DNA of 46,825 nt from Erysipelotrichales bacterium (lineage in GTDB: Bacteria; Bacillota_I; Bacilli_A; Erysipelotrichales; Erysipelotrichaceae): NCBI GenBank assembly GCA_017532345.1, contig JAFXJJ010000011.1:1-46825 (forward strand). Direction: 5' to 3'. The notes under the pieces were generated by a model. That model saw nothing but the letters and a program-made list of their open reading frames with translations. It did no database searches and was not told the DNA's origin. Below, piece by piece: positions 24,315 to 33,412 of this stretch. Made by a program: the position numbers and the translations under genes. The stretch's first letter is position 1. Each line of letters starts with the position of its first letter.

Positions 24315-26564
24315 ATGAAACAACAAATTTTGGAATTACTTAGTGAAATAGGTAATACCGGTATATTTATTAATGATATACAAGAAAAATTAGAAATTCC
24401 TGATGATAAGCTAACTGAATTAATTGATACTATTAATTCATTACTTAAAGACTATGAAATAGTAATGAATAAGAAGCAAAAGTATTTCTTATCTAAGTAT
24501 TTCAATATCCATAAAGGTATCTTACGTATTAATAAGAAGGGCTTTGGTTTTGTAGATACTAATGATTTAGAAAATGATATTTATATTAGTAAGTACAATT
24601 TAAATTCAGCTATGGATGGTGATGAAGTACTAGTAAAGTTTGATGAAGCTAAGAGTGAAGGTAATATTCTTAGAATTATTAAACATGGTATGAAAGAACT
24701 GATTGGTACTGTTAGAAGAAATAGTAGATTTCATTATTATGTTGAACCAGATAGTGAGAAAATTAATGAACGTTTAACAGTGACTAATTTAGATGAATTT
24801 AATGTAGTTGATGGACATAAGGTACGTATAGCGATTACTAAATATGAGCCATTAACTGGAGAAATCGAACAAATTATTGGTCATGAGAAAGAACCTGGGG
24901 TTGATGTATTAAGTAAACTATATGAATTCAATATCTTCCCTGAGTTCAATGATGCTGTTGAAAGACAACTAGATACGATTCCTGAGGAAGTTAGTGAAGA
25001 GGAATTAGTAAATCGTGAAGATTGGCGCAATGAATGGACATGTACGATAGATGGTGATGATTCGAAGGACTTCGATGATGCTATCAGTATTAAGCGTCTT
25101 GATACAGGCTATGAACTAGCTGTACATATTGCCGATGTATCATATTATGTTGAAGAGAATACTGCAATTGATATGGAAGCATATAGTAGAGGTACTAGTG
25201 TGTATGTAGTGGACCGTGTTATCCCAATGCTACCATTCCAGTTATCTAATGGTATTTGTTCTTTAAATCCTAATGTTGATCGATTAACACTATCATGTAT
25301 TATGGAATTCTCATTTAGTGGTAACTTGTTAGATTATCGTATTGTAGAATCAGTAATTAATTCTAATGAGAGAATGACATATAGTAATGTTAATAAGATA
25401 TTAGATGAAGATGAAGTATTATTGAAAGAATATGAACAATGTGCTGATAAGTTCTTTATCATGTACGAATTAGCTAATAAGATTCGTTATGATCGTGAAG
25501 AACGTGGTGCTATCGATTTTGATACTACTGAATCTAAATTTAAGGTTGATGAAAATGGTAAGGTATTAGACATCAGTAAACGTGAGCGCGGTGAAGCAGA
25601 ACGTATTATTGAAGACTTCATGATTGCAGCTAATGAATGTATCGCAACACATATGAAAAACTTAGATTTACCTTGCCTTTACCGTATTCATGAGCAGCCT
25701 GAGCCTAAGCGTGTACGTGAATTCATGGCTATTTCTCGTACGTTAGGCTATCCATTTAAAGGAAATGCCAACAACGTCTATATCAAGGAATACCAACGTT
25801 TATTAGCTAATGCGAAAGGAACAGATGAATACTCTATCTTGTCTACCTTTATGCTACGCTCCATGAGCAAAGCTAGATACGATGTAAACTGTGTAGGACA
25901 TTTTGGTTTAGGTAGTGAATTCTACACTCACTTTACTTCACCAATACGTCGTTATCCAGATTTAATAGTTCATCGTTCAATTAGAAAATATATCTTTAAT
26001 CATAAGCTAGACCCTGAGGTGTTAGCGAATGACTTAATTAAATTAGAAGATATCGCTATGCAGACAAGTAGCCAAGAACGTAATGCGATTGATGCTGAAC
26101 GTGCTGTTGAAGATATGAAGATGGCTGAATTCTTTGAAGATAAAATTGGTAATGAATACGAAGGTATTATCACGTCTGTCACAAATTTTGGTATGTTTGT
26201 AGAGTTACCAAATACCGTAGAAGGATTAGTACATATCTCTAATTTATGGGATGATTATTATTACTTTGATAAGGAACATCTATCTCTTATTGGTGAACTA
26301 AAGCACCGTACATATCGATTAGGTGATCATGTACGTGTGAAAGTACAAAATGCTTCTAAACGAACATCAACGATTGATTTCGTTGTTATTAATAAAAAGA
26401 AGAAAGAACAAAAGAAAAAGACTTTTGATAAGCCTACAAAAAAAACTAGACAAGAAACATTTGATAACCCAAAAGAAAAGAAGGAAAAGTTCTATGCTAG
26501 ATATGAGAAGAAATCAAGAACTAATAAAACTCAATTTAAAACTAAGCGTAAGAAACATTCTTAG
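24315..26564 (+). CDS. rnr: Ribonuclease R
   Basis: 749 residues. Order: N-terminal winged-helix-like region, two cold-shock domains (LRINKKGFGFVDTND near 72), and the RNB catalytic core with TIDGDDSKDFDDAISI near 247 (the aspartates that bind magnesium) and YAHFTSPIRRYPDLIVHR-like YTHFTSPIRRYPDLIVHR near 540. An S1 domain (YEGIITSVTNFGMFVELP, near 616) and a Lys-rich tail follow. It degrades structured RNA 3' to 5' and is the nuclease that works with SmpB-tmRNA to remove defective mRNA. SD AAGGAGG precedes the ATG. The last 71 bases overlap the next gene in another frame. Confidence 0.97.
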   Translation: MKQQILELLSEIGNTGIFINDIQEKLEIPDDKLTELIDTINSLLKDYEIVMNKKQKYFLSKYFNIHKGILRINKKGFGFVDTNDLENDIYISKYNLNSAMDGDEVLVKFDEAKSEGNILRIIKHGMKELIGTVRRNSRFHYYVEPDSEKINERLTVTNLDEFNVVDGHKVRIAITKYEPLTGEIEQIIGHEKEPGVDVLSKLYEFNIFPEFNDAVERQLDTIPEEVSEEELVNREDWRNEWTCTIDGDDSKDFDDAISIKRLDTGYELAVHIADVSYYVEENTAIDMEAYSRGTSVYVVDRVIPMLPFQLSNGICSLNPNVDRLTLSCIMEFSFSGNLLDYRIVESVINSNERMTYSNVNKILDEDEVLLKEYEQCADKFFIMYELANKIRYDREERGAIDFDTTESKFKVDENGKVLDISKRERGEAERIIEDFMIAANECIATHMKNLDLPCLYRIHEQPEPKRVREFMAISRTLGYPFKGNANNVYIKEYQRLLANAKGTDEYSILSTFMLRSMSKARYDVNCVGHFGLGSEFYTHFTSPIRRYPDLIVHRSIRKYIFNHKLDPEVLANDLIKLEDIAMQTSSQERNAIDAERAVEDMKMAEFFEDKIGNEYEGIITSVTNFGMFVELPNTVEGLVHISNLWDDYYYFDKEHLSLIGELKHRTYRLGDHVRVKVQNASKRTSTIDFVVINKKKKEQKKKTFDKPTKKTRQETFDNPKEKKEKFYARYEKKSRTNKTQFKTKRKKHS

Positions 26565-27705
26565 TGCTTGCCTTTGCTTATGCTTAATTGGTTGTTCACA
26601 TAACACTACTACCGAAACACCTGTAGTTACAACAACTACAACCACTACGCCTGTAGTAGAAGAGCCTACTAAAGAGGTTATTCCTGATACAGTACTAAGC
26701 TTTGTGGCAGTTGGTGATAACTTGATTCATGGTGCTGTATATTATGATGCGATGAATAGTGATGGTACATATGATTTTAAACCAATGTATCAATATATGA
26801 AGCCTTACATTGAAAATGCTGACGTCTCATTCATCAATCAAGAAACCATCATTGGTGGTAAAGCAATCGGACTTAGTCATTATCCCCTATTTAATTCCCC
26901 TGAGGAGCTAATTGAAGGGATTTCTGATACTGGCTTTGATTTAGTTAATCTAGCTAGTAATCATACGTTAGACAAAGGAGAACAAGCTGTATTAAACGCC
27001 TTATCCTTCTTTGATGAATATCCAAATCTAGTTACTGCTGGTGCTAATCGCTCTTTTGAAGAACAAGCAACGCTTCGTACCATTACTAGAGATGATCTAA
27101 CAATTGGGTTCATGGCATATACTGCCTTCACTAATGGTTTGTATCCACCTAGTGGTAAAGAATACTTAGTTAATACAATTAAACGTGATTCACTAATTGA
27201 GGAAGTTAGTAAGGCTAGAGAAAACTGTGATATCTTAATTGTATCAATGCACTTTGGTACAGAAAATTCACATGAAGTTAACACTTATCAAAAAGACTAT
27301 GCTTCACTTCTAAATAGTCTAGGTGTAGATGTTGTGATTGGTACTCACCCTCATGTCATTCAACCAATGGACCTACTAGAAAGTGATAGTGGTCATCAAA
27401 CTTTAGTCATGTATAGCCTAGGTAACTTCTTGAGTGCTCAAATTGAAGTTGACCAAATCCTTGAAGGTATGGGTATGTGGACAATGCGCTATAACCATGA
27501 AACTAAAGAACTATCCTTTGAGGATATCGCATTTATGCCATTAGTTGATCACTATGACCATGGCTATCGAAACTTTAGAGTATATCCATTAAAAGACTAT
27601 ACTGAAGAATTAGCTAGCTTACATACATTAGAATTTACATTAGAAGAATTAATTCATAAAACTAAGGAAATTATGGGAGATAAATTTGAAATCATCTTAG
27701 AATAA
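26494..27705 (+). CDS. CapA-family lipoprotein (poly-gamma-glutamate synthesis protein-like)
   Basis: 403 residues if started at the ATG at 26494 (SD AAGGAAAAG about 6-14 bases upstream); a frame open further upstream runs inside rnr and has no SD. The N-terminus has a short hydrophobic run and lipobox LIGC (Cys34), then a Thr/Val-rich linker (ETPVVTTTTTTTPVVEE). The metallophosphatase-like PGA_cap domain shows SFVAVGDNLIHG (about residue 68), FINQETIIGG near 112, NLASNHTLDKGE near 147, VSMHFGTEN near 250 and VVIGTHPHVIQPMDLLE near 285. The role of CapA-type proteins in surface polymer handling is not settled. The gene is inserted between rnr and smpB and overlaps rnr by 71 bases. Confidence 0.85.
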   Translation: MLDMRRNQELIKLNLKLSVRNILSACLCLCLIGCSHNTTTETPVVTTTTTTTPVVEEPTKEVIPDTVLSFVAVGDNLIHGAVYYDAMNSDGTYDFKPMYQYMKPYIENADVSFINQETIIGGKAIGLSHYPLFNSPEELIEGISDTGFDLVNLASNHTLDKGEQAVLNALSFFDEYPNLVTAGANRSFEEQATLRTITRDDLTIGFMAYTAFTNGLYPPSGKEYLVNTIKRDSLIEEVSKARENCDILIVSMHFGTENSHEVNTYQKDYASLLNSLGVDVVIGTHPHVIQPMDLLESDSGHQTLVMYSLGNFLSAQIEVDQILEGMGMWTMRYNHETKELSFEDIAFMPLVDHYDHGYRNFRVYPLKDYTEELASLHTLEFTLEELIHKTKEIMGDKFEIILE

Positions 27706-27765
27706 CGTGCAATTATAATGTAAATACGTTATAATTAATGACACAGTGAAATGAAAAGGAGAAAT

Positions 27766-28221
27766 ATGGAGACTAGAAAAATTGTTGCGCAAAACAGAAA
27801 AGCTGCACATGACTACTTTTTAGAAGAACGTTTTGAGTGTGGTATTGTACTTACTGGTACAGAGATTAAATCTGTTAGAAAAGGTAAAGTACAATTAAAG
27901 GAATCCTTTATTAGTTTCATTAGTAATGAAGCTTATATTAAAGGAATGTCAATTGCTGCGTACGAATTTGGTAATCGTTTTAATCACGATGAAACAAGAG
28001 AAAGAAAGCTATTGCTTCATAAAAGTGAAATCCTTAAACTACAAAATAAGGTCAAGCTTAAAGGATATACGATTGTACCTACGCAGATGTATCTTACTAA
28101 GGGCATTGCGAAATTAGAGATTGCACTTGCGAAAGGTAAAGACTTACACGATAAACGTCAAACAGAAAAAGAACGTGATGCTAAGCGTGAGATTCAAAAA
28201 GCAATGAAGAATAATTATTAA
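27766..28221 (+). CDS. smpB: SsrA-binding protein SmpB
   Basis: 151 residues. The start is the ATG at 27766, preceded by SD AAGGAGA; an ATG at 27751 would lie upstream of the SD. Hallmarks are NRKAAHDYFLEERFECGIVL, TGTEIKSVRKGKVQLKESF, RKLLLHKSEI and the basic C-terminal tail KGKDLHDKRQTEKERDAKRE. SmpB binds the tRNA-like domain of tmRNA and delivers it to stalled ribosomes. The tmRNA gene itself is at 30163, on the same strand, with one minus-strand gene between. Confidence 0.97.
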   Translation: METRKIVAQNRKAAHDYFLEERFECGIVLTGTEIKSVRKGKVQLKESFISFISNEAYIKGMSIAAYEFGNRFNHDETRERKLLLHKSEILKLQNKVKLKGYTIVPTQMYLTKGIAKLEIALAKGKDLHDKRQTEKERDAKREIQKAMKNNY

Positions 28222-28248
28222 AAAAGGTATGTCAAGACATACCTTTTT
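28219..28248 (+). terminator. Bidirectional terminator after smpB
   Basis: Perfect 13-base stem AAAAAGGTATGTC (28221-28233) / GACATACCTTTTT, loop AA, with A and T runs. It also serves the convergent membrane-protein gene. Confidence 0.9.
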
Positions 28249-28250
28249 AA

Positions 28251-30050
28251 CTATTTATGAAGTATTGAATGTACTGTAATATGACGTCTAATAATATCTA
28301 GTAAACGATAATATCGAGGTTCAAATAAATGTAATGTTACTTGCTTATTACCTTTATACCATGAAGGTAATGGAAGATTAAATGAACTGAACTTCTTAAA
28401 CCATGTATCACTTACGCCAAGCATATAAGCATAAGGTAAAACATAATAGAAGTATGTTGGGTTATCATCTATTAATACCTTCAATTCTTCTTCTGTCGCA
28501 TTTTCAATAAAATCTTTAAGTCCTAGGATTTCACCATACCAAGCTTTTCCTAAAGCTGTTCGCTTATCCATAAATAGCATTACTAATACGACAATCTGTG
28601 TACATACAAGTGTTGCGTAACAAACACCAAAGGTATTAATCGTAATGGAGAATAGATAGTTATAGCCATAAGAGAAAATAAATGATACTAATACACATAC
28701 AATTAAAGATCCAATGTATTGCCACTTAATTAAACTATTCTTATGGGTAACTACTGTATACCAAATTAGTTCAACTAATAGTGCTACTAAAGCAACCACG
28801 AATCCTGCCATCATTGATAATTCTAAATGATAGTATTTATAATACATAGCATATGTTGTTCCAATAAAGATTGGTAATACTGCAAAGATAAACGCAAGTA
28901 CTTGCATGATTAATGAAGATTTAGTAAATATACGATTATCTTTATTCTTAGAATAAATCGTTTCAATTTCCTTAATCGCATTAGTAACATATGGATAGAA
29001 GTATTTATCTAGTTCATTCGCAAAAACTTCCTCACGTTCATAGAATAAAGCATTAAATAGCTTACGCTCATATTTCCAACGTTCTTTCCCCATATCCATT
29101 AATTTCACGAAATATAGGTTATCTACATCAGATACTTCTTCTATCCTTAAATAGCCCAAATTAGCCCATTCAATGACTAAACATGCGATATCCTTGTAAG
29201 ATATACGTCCATCACAAACATAGCCCACAGAGGCTGCATTTAAGCCATCAGGAGGCAAGCAAGTCTTAGCTTTAAGAATTAGTCCATCTTTCCCAAATAA
29301 AATGAATGAGATAATCGATGCGATTACTGTTACGATAGATACTGCAACAATAAGAATACTAACATTCATTTGTTGTTTGAATGTAAAGTAATCATACGCT
29401 AAGTCTAATGTCATATTTAAGTTACGATACACTTCTGTTGATGTATTAACATAACCTTCAATTGATGTACCAACAATTTGATAATTAAAATCAAGATTAG
29501 TATCATTAACTAATTGATTATCATAATAAAACTTCAATGCTTCAATATCAAATATCTCAGGCATATTAATTGTAAATGAAATGCAATCTACTTTAGCAGG
29601 TACACGTGGTAAAAGAGTATAACTAAACTTTTGAATATTACCTACTCCTAAGTCTTCTAACTGCATAGAATATGATATCGTGATAATATTCTTACCATTA
29701 ATTACAGAACCTTCTTCTGCAATCATTACATAACTAGCATTATCTTCATTTACTAAAGTAAATGGATATCCTTCCACATTAAGATTAGAAACCTTCCATT
29801 GATAATGCTTCATGATATCTTGGCCTGCTAGATTCCATTCATAATCATAATTATTCGATAATTCCCAAGTGAAGTTCTCACAATTAGAAAAATCAGCATT
29901 AATCTTTTGTACTACATCTATCTTGCCATCTTCATATACTGTTACATTTGTTGTTAATGTATTTACTTCATATGTTCCCGCAGCATGTACAGCTGGTGTT
30001 ATCAAAAATAACGTTAATAGGCAGGTAAATACAAAGAATAATTTCTTCAT
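28251..30050 (-). CDS. DUF2207-like membrane protein
   Basis: 599 residues from the ATG at 30050 (SD AAGGAG 9 bases upstream); the ATG at 30056 is only 3 bases from the SD, and the longer open frame up to 30173 runs into the tmRNA promoter. Features: signal peptide MKKLFFVFTCLLTLFLI then PAVHAAG; an extracellular domain with YEVNTLTTNVTVYEDGKIDV, typical of DUF2207 proteins; a membrane helix near 250; a cytoplasmic region (GLNAASVGYVCDGRISYKDI, VIEWANLGYLRIEE); then several membrane helices near 395-510 and a C-terminal cytoplasmic tail. The function of the family is unknown. Confidence 0.85.
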   Translation of the reverse strand: MKKLFFVFTCLLTLFLITPAVHAAGTYEVNTLTTNVTVYEDGKIDVVQKINADFSNCENFTWELSNNYDYEWNLAGQDIMKHYQWKVSNLNVEGYPFTLVNEDNASYVMIAEEGSVINGKNIITISYSMQLEDLGVGNIQKFSYTLLPRVPAKVDCISFTINMPEIFDIEALKFYYDNQLVNDTNLDFNYQIVGTSIEGYVNTSTEVYRNLNMTLDLAYDYFTFKQQMNVSILIVAVSIVTVIASIISFILFGKDGLILKAKTCLPPDGLNAASVGYVCDGRISYKDIACLVIEWANLGYLRIEEVSDVDNLYFVKLMDMGKERWKYERKLFNALFYEREEVFANELDKYFYPYVTNAIKEIETIYSKNKDNRIFTKSSLIMQVLAFIFAVLPIFIGTTYAMYYKYYHLELSMMAGFVVALVALLVELIWYTVVTHKNSLIKWQYIGSLIVCVLVSFIFSYGYNYLFSITINTFGVCYATLVCTQIVVLVMLFMDKRTALGKAWYGEILGLKDFIENATEEELKVLIDDNPTYFYYVLPYAYMLGVSDTWFKKFSSFNLPLPSWYKGNKQVTLHLFEPRYYRLLDIIRRHITVHSILHK

Positions 30051-30116
30051 TACCATCAACTCCTTAATTCCTATTTTATTTATTATACCATAATTATAAA
30101 AATTAATATAACCTAT

Positions 30117-30145
30117 TTGACTAATAATAATTCTTGGAGTATACT
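30117..30145 (+). promoter_or_regulatory. Promoter of the tmRNA gene
   Basis: TTGACT (30117-30122), 17-base spacer, TATACT (30140-30145): a good sigma-A promoter, 17 bases before the mature 5' end. Confidence 0.8.
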
Positions 30146-30162
30146 TTATAAGCAACAAATAT

Positions 30163-30513
30163 GGGGGTGTCATGGTTTCGACAGGTTTATGTTTGGTGCT
30201 GACTGCAGTCGAGTGATGACGTTATCATCAAATTAAAATTAACTGGAAACAGATTATCTTTTGCTGCTTAATTAGACGACATAGTCTTGCAGCTGTCTAG
30301 GCAGATTCGCCACTAGATTTGTTCTAGGCATCGACCATAGTGGATAAGACGTAGCTATTGCTGATGTAGTTATGTCCGACAATCTTAGTCAGCAACTTCA
30401 CACTAGCTTGGTCTTTCAGCAAAAGTGTGTCGTATCTAAGTAAAGACTAAACTGTAGACGTTGGTACGTGGGGCTATTCTTGGACGGGGGTTCGACTCCC
30501 CCCACCTCCACCA
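30163..30513 (+). ncRNA. ssrA: Transfer-messenger RNA (tmRNA)
   Basis: The 5' end GGGGGTG (30163-30169) pairs with CACCTCC (30503-30509) to form the acceptor stem. It is followed by discriminator A and encoded CCA (30511-30513), with T-arm loop TTCGACT at 30491-30497. The mRNA-like segment ends with codons TTT GCT GCT TAA (30260-30271), so the proteolysis tag ends Phe-Ala-Ala; the frame read backward gives ...GNRLSFAA, but the resume codon is not certain. Pseudoknot-rich sequence follows to 30460. tmRNA with SmpB rescues stalled ribosomes and tags the nascent protein for degradation. Its 3' end is the attachment site of the island that follows. Confidence 0.95.
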
Positions 30514-30517
30514 TAAA
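30500..30517 (+). repeat. Island attL core (tmRNA 3' end)
   Basis: The 18 bases CCCCACCTCCACCATAAA recur exactly at 43254-43271 and flank a recombinase-bearing segment; the core is the 3' end of the tmRNA gene, a known target of tyrosine recombinases. Confidence 0.85.
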
Positions 30518-30615
30518 TTTATATGCAATTAAATGCGGTTAATTACTACCTTTTAAAGCTCGTAATTACCGTATTTTTTTATGTTTTACCTTTAAAATTT
30601 AAAAATTATAGGTAC
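30510..30615 (+). repeat. Left-arm repeat of the island (copy 1)
   Basis: 106 bases from ACCATAAATT to GGTAC, nearly identical (about 100 of 106 by eye) to 44281-44386. It includes the terminator hairpin and the DNA upstream of the recombinase. Confidence 0.9.
30534..30580 (+). terminator. Element-borne terminator just after tmRNA
   Basis: TGCGGTTAATTAC (30534-30546) pairs with GTAATTACCGTA (30562-30573, one bulge) and is followed by seven T. It lies inside the island but 20 bases after the tmRNA CCA, so it would terminate tmRNA transcription in the integrated state. Confidence 0.8.
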
Positions 30616-30640
30616 TATTTAGGTACCCAAAAAGGTACCC
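30611..30640. promoter_or_regulatory. GGTACC-type repeats, candidate recombinase arm sites (left end)
   Basis: GGTACT at 30611 and GGTACCC at 30622-30628 and 30634-30640. The same words recur near the other attachment copies (43158-43177, 44381-44398), as expected for arm-type sites. Confidence 0.5.
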
Positions 30641-30671
30641 TTATTATATAATATTTATAGAGGTGATAAGC

Positions 30672-31979
30672 ATGGCTAAACGAATGAAAGTAGCAAATGA
30701 ACCTAATATTTATTCCGTCGAATCTGAAAAGAAAGGAAAACAATATCAAGTCCAGTATTCTTATACCGATACAGAGGGAAAACAGCGTAAAGGTTATACC
30801 GAGTTAGTTCCTACATTAAAAGAAGCTAGACGTGATAGAGCTAAGGCTGCTGAATATTCCGCGTTACGTACCAAATATCATGGCAAGACTATCAAGGAAA
30901 TAAATAGGTTAATAAATCCTGATAGCGTTATATATAAATCTGAAGGTATTAGTCTTAAAGAAATGGCACAAGAGTACCTTCAGTACGTGAAAAAGCACAA
31001 AGCTAATAGTACTTACGTTAGTTTAGAATCGCTATTTAGAAATTACATCTTTAATATTGAAAAATGCCCATTCGTTAATAAAGATATATTTAAAATCAAA
31101 CCTTCCCATTTACAATCATGGCATGATACCATTTATGATTTAGGGTTTAGTTATAATGCTACAAACAAGATATATACTTGCATGAATAAAATATATACTT
31201 ATGCAATTAGTATAAAACGAGATAAGTATGTTAATCTTCCCAACTTACCTACACAAATTGTCAACGAATATCCTCACAGTCAAAGAGAACGTGATATTAG
31301 AAACTATTTAAAAGGTGAAAGAGATGCATATTGGACGTATGAACAATATACAAGCGTTATGGAAACTATTTTAAACAATGATAAGTATACTGCCGATGAA
31401 ATCACTTACTATTCAGCACTACTTTCAGTATGCTTCTGTACTGGAATTCGCTTTGGAGAATTAGCAGCGTTAACATGGAAAGATGTTGATTGGAAATCCC
31501 AAAAAATAACAATCAATAAATCACTAAATCGAAAAATTCCTAAAGAATTAAAAACTAAAGCAAAACCATATGAAATAAAAACTACTAAAAAAGGTGAATC
31601 TAAGGAAGTTCCATTATTATTTGGTTCGTACACCTTACTACAAGATTTATATAAATTAGTAAAAGAAACTGCCAATTTCAATCAAACAGACTTTATGTTT
31701 GGCAAGTTTAACCATCCATTATCACAATCTACTTTCGACCGTCTAATAATGGATTGGGCAAGTCAAGCCAATGTCAAACGCATAACCCCTCATGGATTAA
31801 GACATAGTGCAGTATCGTATTGGTATACAAAAGGAATTGAAATTGAAGTTGCTATCGCTTGGTGCGGTCACAAAGATAGCGACATGATAAGGGAAGTTTA
31901 TCAACACGTTCAAATCAACAAAATGACGGATGAGTATATTGCAAAATTTTCCGAAGATAAGGAAGAGCGAAAAGAATAG
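30672..31979 (+). CDS. int: Tyrosine recombinase/integrase of the tmRNA island
   Basis: 435 residues from the ATG at 30672 (SD AGAGGTGAT); a GTG at 30663 overlaps the SD. The N-terminal arm-binding domain is suggested by YQVQYSYTDTEGKQRKGY and a SAM-like core-binding domain follows (about 95-200). The catalytic residues are in place: Arg260 in CTGIRFGELAAL, His374 and Arg377 in HGLRHSAVSYWY, His400 in WCGHKDS and Tyr410 in REVYQHV. It should catalyse integration and excision at the tmRNA 3' end. It is located right inside attL and transcribed into the island, as usual. Confidence 0.95.
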   Translation: MAKRMKVANEPNIYSVESEKKGKQYQVQYSYTDTEGKQRKGYTELVPTLKEARRDRAKAAEYSALRTKYHGKTIKEINRLINPDSVIYKSEGISLKEMAQEYLQYVKKHKANSTYVSLESLFRNYIFNIEKCPFVNKDIFKIKPSHLQSWHDTIYDLGFSYNATNKIYTCMNKIYTYAISIKRDKYVNLPNLPTQIVNEYPHSQRERDIRNYLKGERDAYWTYEQYTSVMETILNNDKYTADEITYYSALLSVCFCTGIRFGELAALTWKDVDWKSQKITINKSLNRKIPKELKTKAKPYEIKTTKKGESKEVPLLFGSYTLLQDLYKLVKETANFNQTDFMFGKFNHPLSQSTFDRLIMDWASQANVKRITPHGLRHSAVSYWYTKGIEIEVAIAWCGHKDSDMIREVYQHVQINKMTDEYIAKFSEDKEERKE

Positions 31980-31991
31980 CTCTCCTTTTTT
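31961..31991 (+). terminator. Intrinsic terminator of the integrase gene
   Basis: GGAAGAGC pairs with GCTCTCC (one bulge), overlapping the integrase stop codon, then a run of T. Confidence 0.65.
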
Positions 31992-32506
31992 CATACTTTA
32001 TTAGTTCCTTCTTTACGCTATAATCTAAAAAACAATATTTCTTTCCAAGTAAATTAAGATAATTCTCGTTATTTCTCAATATTTCTTATTCAAATCTCCA
32101 TTTCATTTTTCTTTGTTTCATGCCGATAATCTTAGAATCCTCTCATTTTTGCGAGTTTCATGAATTCTAGATAAATTATAAAAGACTAAACACCAGACAA
32201 ATATAATCTTATTATCACACGTATCTATTCCCACTCTTATCTAGTTCTGGTAGATTTCATAGACTAATGCATTGACAAATTATTGGAAAAATAAAAGAGT
32301 TAGCCTTTTCAGACCAACTCAAGTCATATTAACAATATACGTCGTATTAGGAAAAAGGAACAGTAATAATATAACGCATCTCATTCAACAATCCAATAAG
32401 TACCTTTAACAAAGTTATAGTCAATGAAAAAGTGAATGATACTGGAAAATCCCTAGATAGCAAATATATGATATGATATACTGTATACTATAGGGAGTGA
32501 TAACTT
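31992..32506. other. Intergenic, no gene seen
   Basis: About 515 bases, AT-rich, with stops in all frames at short intervals and no strong hairpin. The last 40 bases hold an AT-rich promoter-like stretch and an SD (AGGGAGTG) for the next lipoprotein. It may be the scar of lost element genes. Confidence 0.5.
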
Positions 32507-33412
32507 ATGAGACAATTAAAATATTTGTTACTTGCCTCTGTACTTGTGACATGTGCATGTTCATCTAATACTTCAAATATGGAAACTCCTATTGAGGATT
32601 CTGATACAGTTATTGATGAGACACCTGAACCAGTAGTGGATGAATGTGCTGATATATACATGAATAAAGATGGTACTGTAACGGTGGAATATGAACTCGA
32701 TGAAAATGAAGAATATTCTATTTGGGTAATTCCTGCTGATGAAGCTGGTAATTTTAACTTAGGAAAAAGCATTCATGCCTTTAACGATGATAAGGTTATT
32801 ATTTCTTTATTTGAAAATAATGATTATAAAATTCAGATTCGAAAATTATATTTGCGTGCATCTGACGGGTCTACAATTGACGATATAGAAAAAAGCTGTA
32901 TTGTAACTAGAAATGTAGACACTATTGATACTAACTCCTATTTTTTATTATCAACTGCTTCAATTAATTGGGAGAATTCGGATGCTGCTATTGTTAAAGC
33001 AAAAGAATTAGTCGCAAATGCCAAAGATGATTATGACAAAGTATTTGCTATTTGGTCATATATAAAAAATAACTATATATATGACGAAGACAAGGCTAAT
33101 GGGATTTATACCGAAGGAAAAAAGTCATTACAAACTATTGACTATACATATAATACCCAATCGGGAGTCTGCATGGATTTAACCATCTTACAAGCTGCTA
33201 TGTTACGAAGTGTTGGTATTCCTTGTAAATTAGTTAATGGATTTTTAAACAATGAAGATGGAACTGTTGCTGGAGCTCACGCTTGGAATGAAGTGCTAAT
33301 CGATGATGAATGGAAGATTATTGATGTAACAAACGACTTAGTTTCATTAGGGGCTTCAAATTCAGAAATGTTTAGAAATGAAAAATACTATAAGAAACAA
33401 GGTGAACAATAA
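32507..33412 (+). CDS. Lipoprotein with transglutaminase-like domain
   Basis: 301 residues. Signal peptide MRQLKYLLLASVLVTCAC ends at Cys16 or Cys18, followed by a Thr/Glu/Pro-rich linker. A beta-rich domain lies at about 45-130, then a transglutaminase-like protease fold at about 165-290: KVFAIWSYIKNNYIYDE, the catalytic Cys in TQSGVCMDLTILQAAMLRSV, the His in AGAHAWNEVLID and the Asp in KIIDVTND. All three catalytic positions are present. Such surface proteins cleave or cross-link peptides or proteins; the substrate is unknown. It is cargo of the island, with no partner gene on the same strand. Confidence 0.88.
   Translation: MRQLKYLLLASVLVTCACSSNTSNMETPIEDSDTVIDETPEPVVDECADIYMNKDGTVTVEYELDENEEYSIWVIPADEAGNFNLGKSIHAFNDDKVIISLFENNDYKIQIRKLYLRASDGSTIDDIEKSCIVTRNVDTIDTNSYFLLSTASINWENSDAAIVKAKELVANAKDDYDKVFAIWSYIKNNYIYDEDKANGIYTEGKKSLQTIDYTYNTQSGVCMDLTILQAAMLRSVGIPCKLVNGFLNNEDGTVAGAHAWNEVLIDDEWKIIDVTNDLVSLGASNSEMFRNEKYYKKQGEQ

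Noticed and set aside
26350-26493. Earlier start for the CapA-like gene
   Set aside because: It lies inside the Lys-rich end of rnr, without an SD, and would place the lipoprotein signal far from the N-terminus.
30051-30173. N-terminal extension of the DUF2207-like protein
   Set aside because: It would cover the tmRNA promoter and 5' end, and the signal peptide begins only at 30050, where an SD is present.
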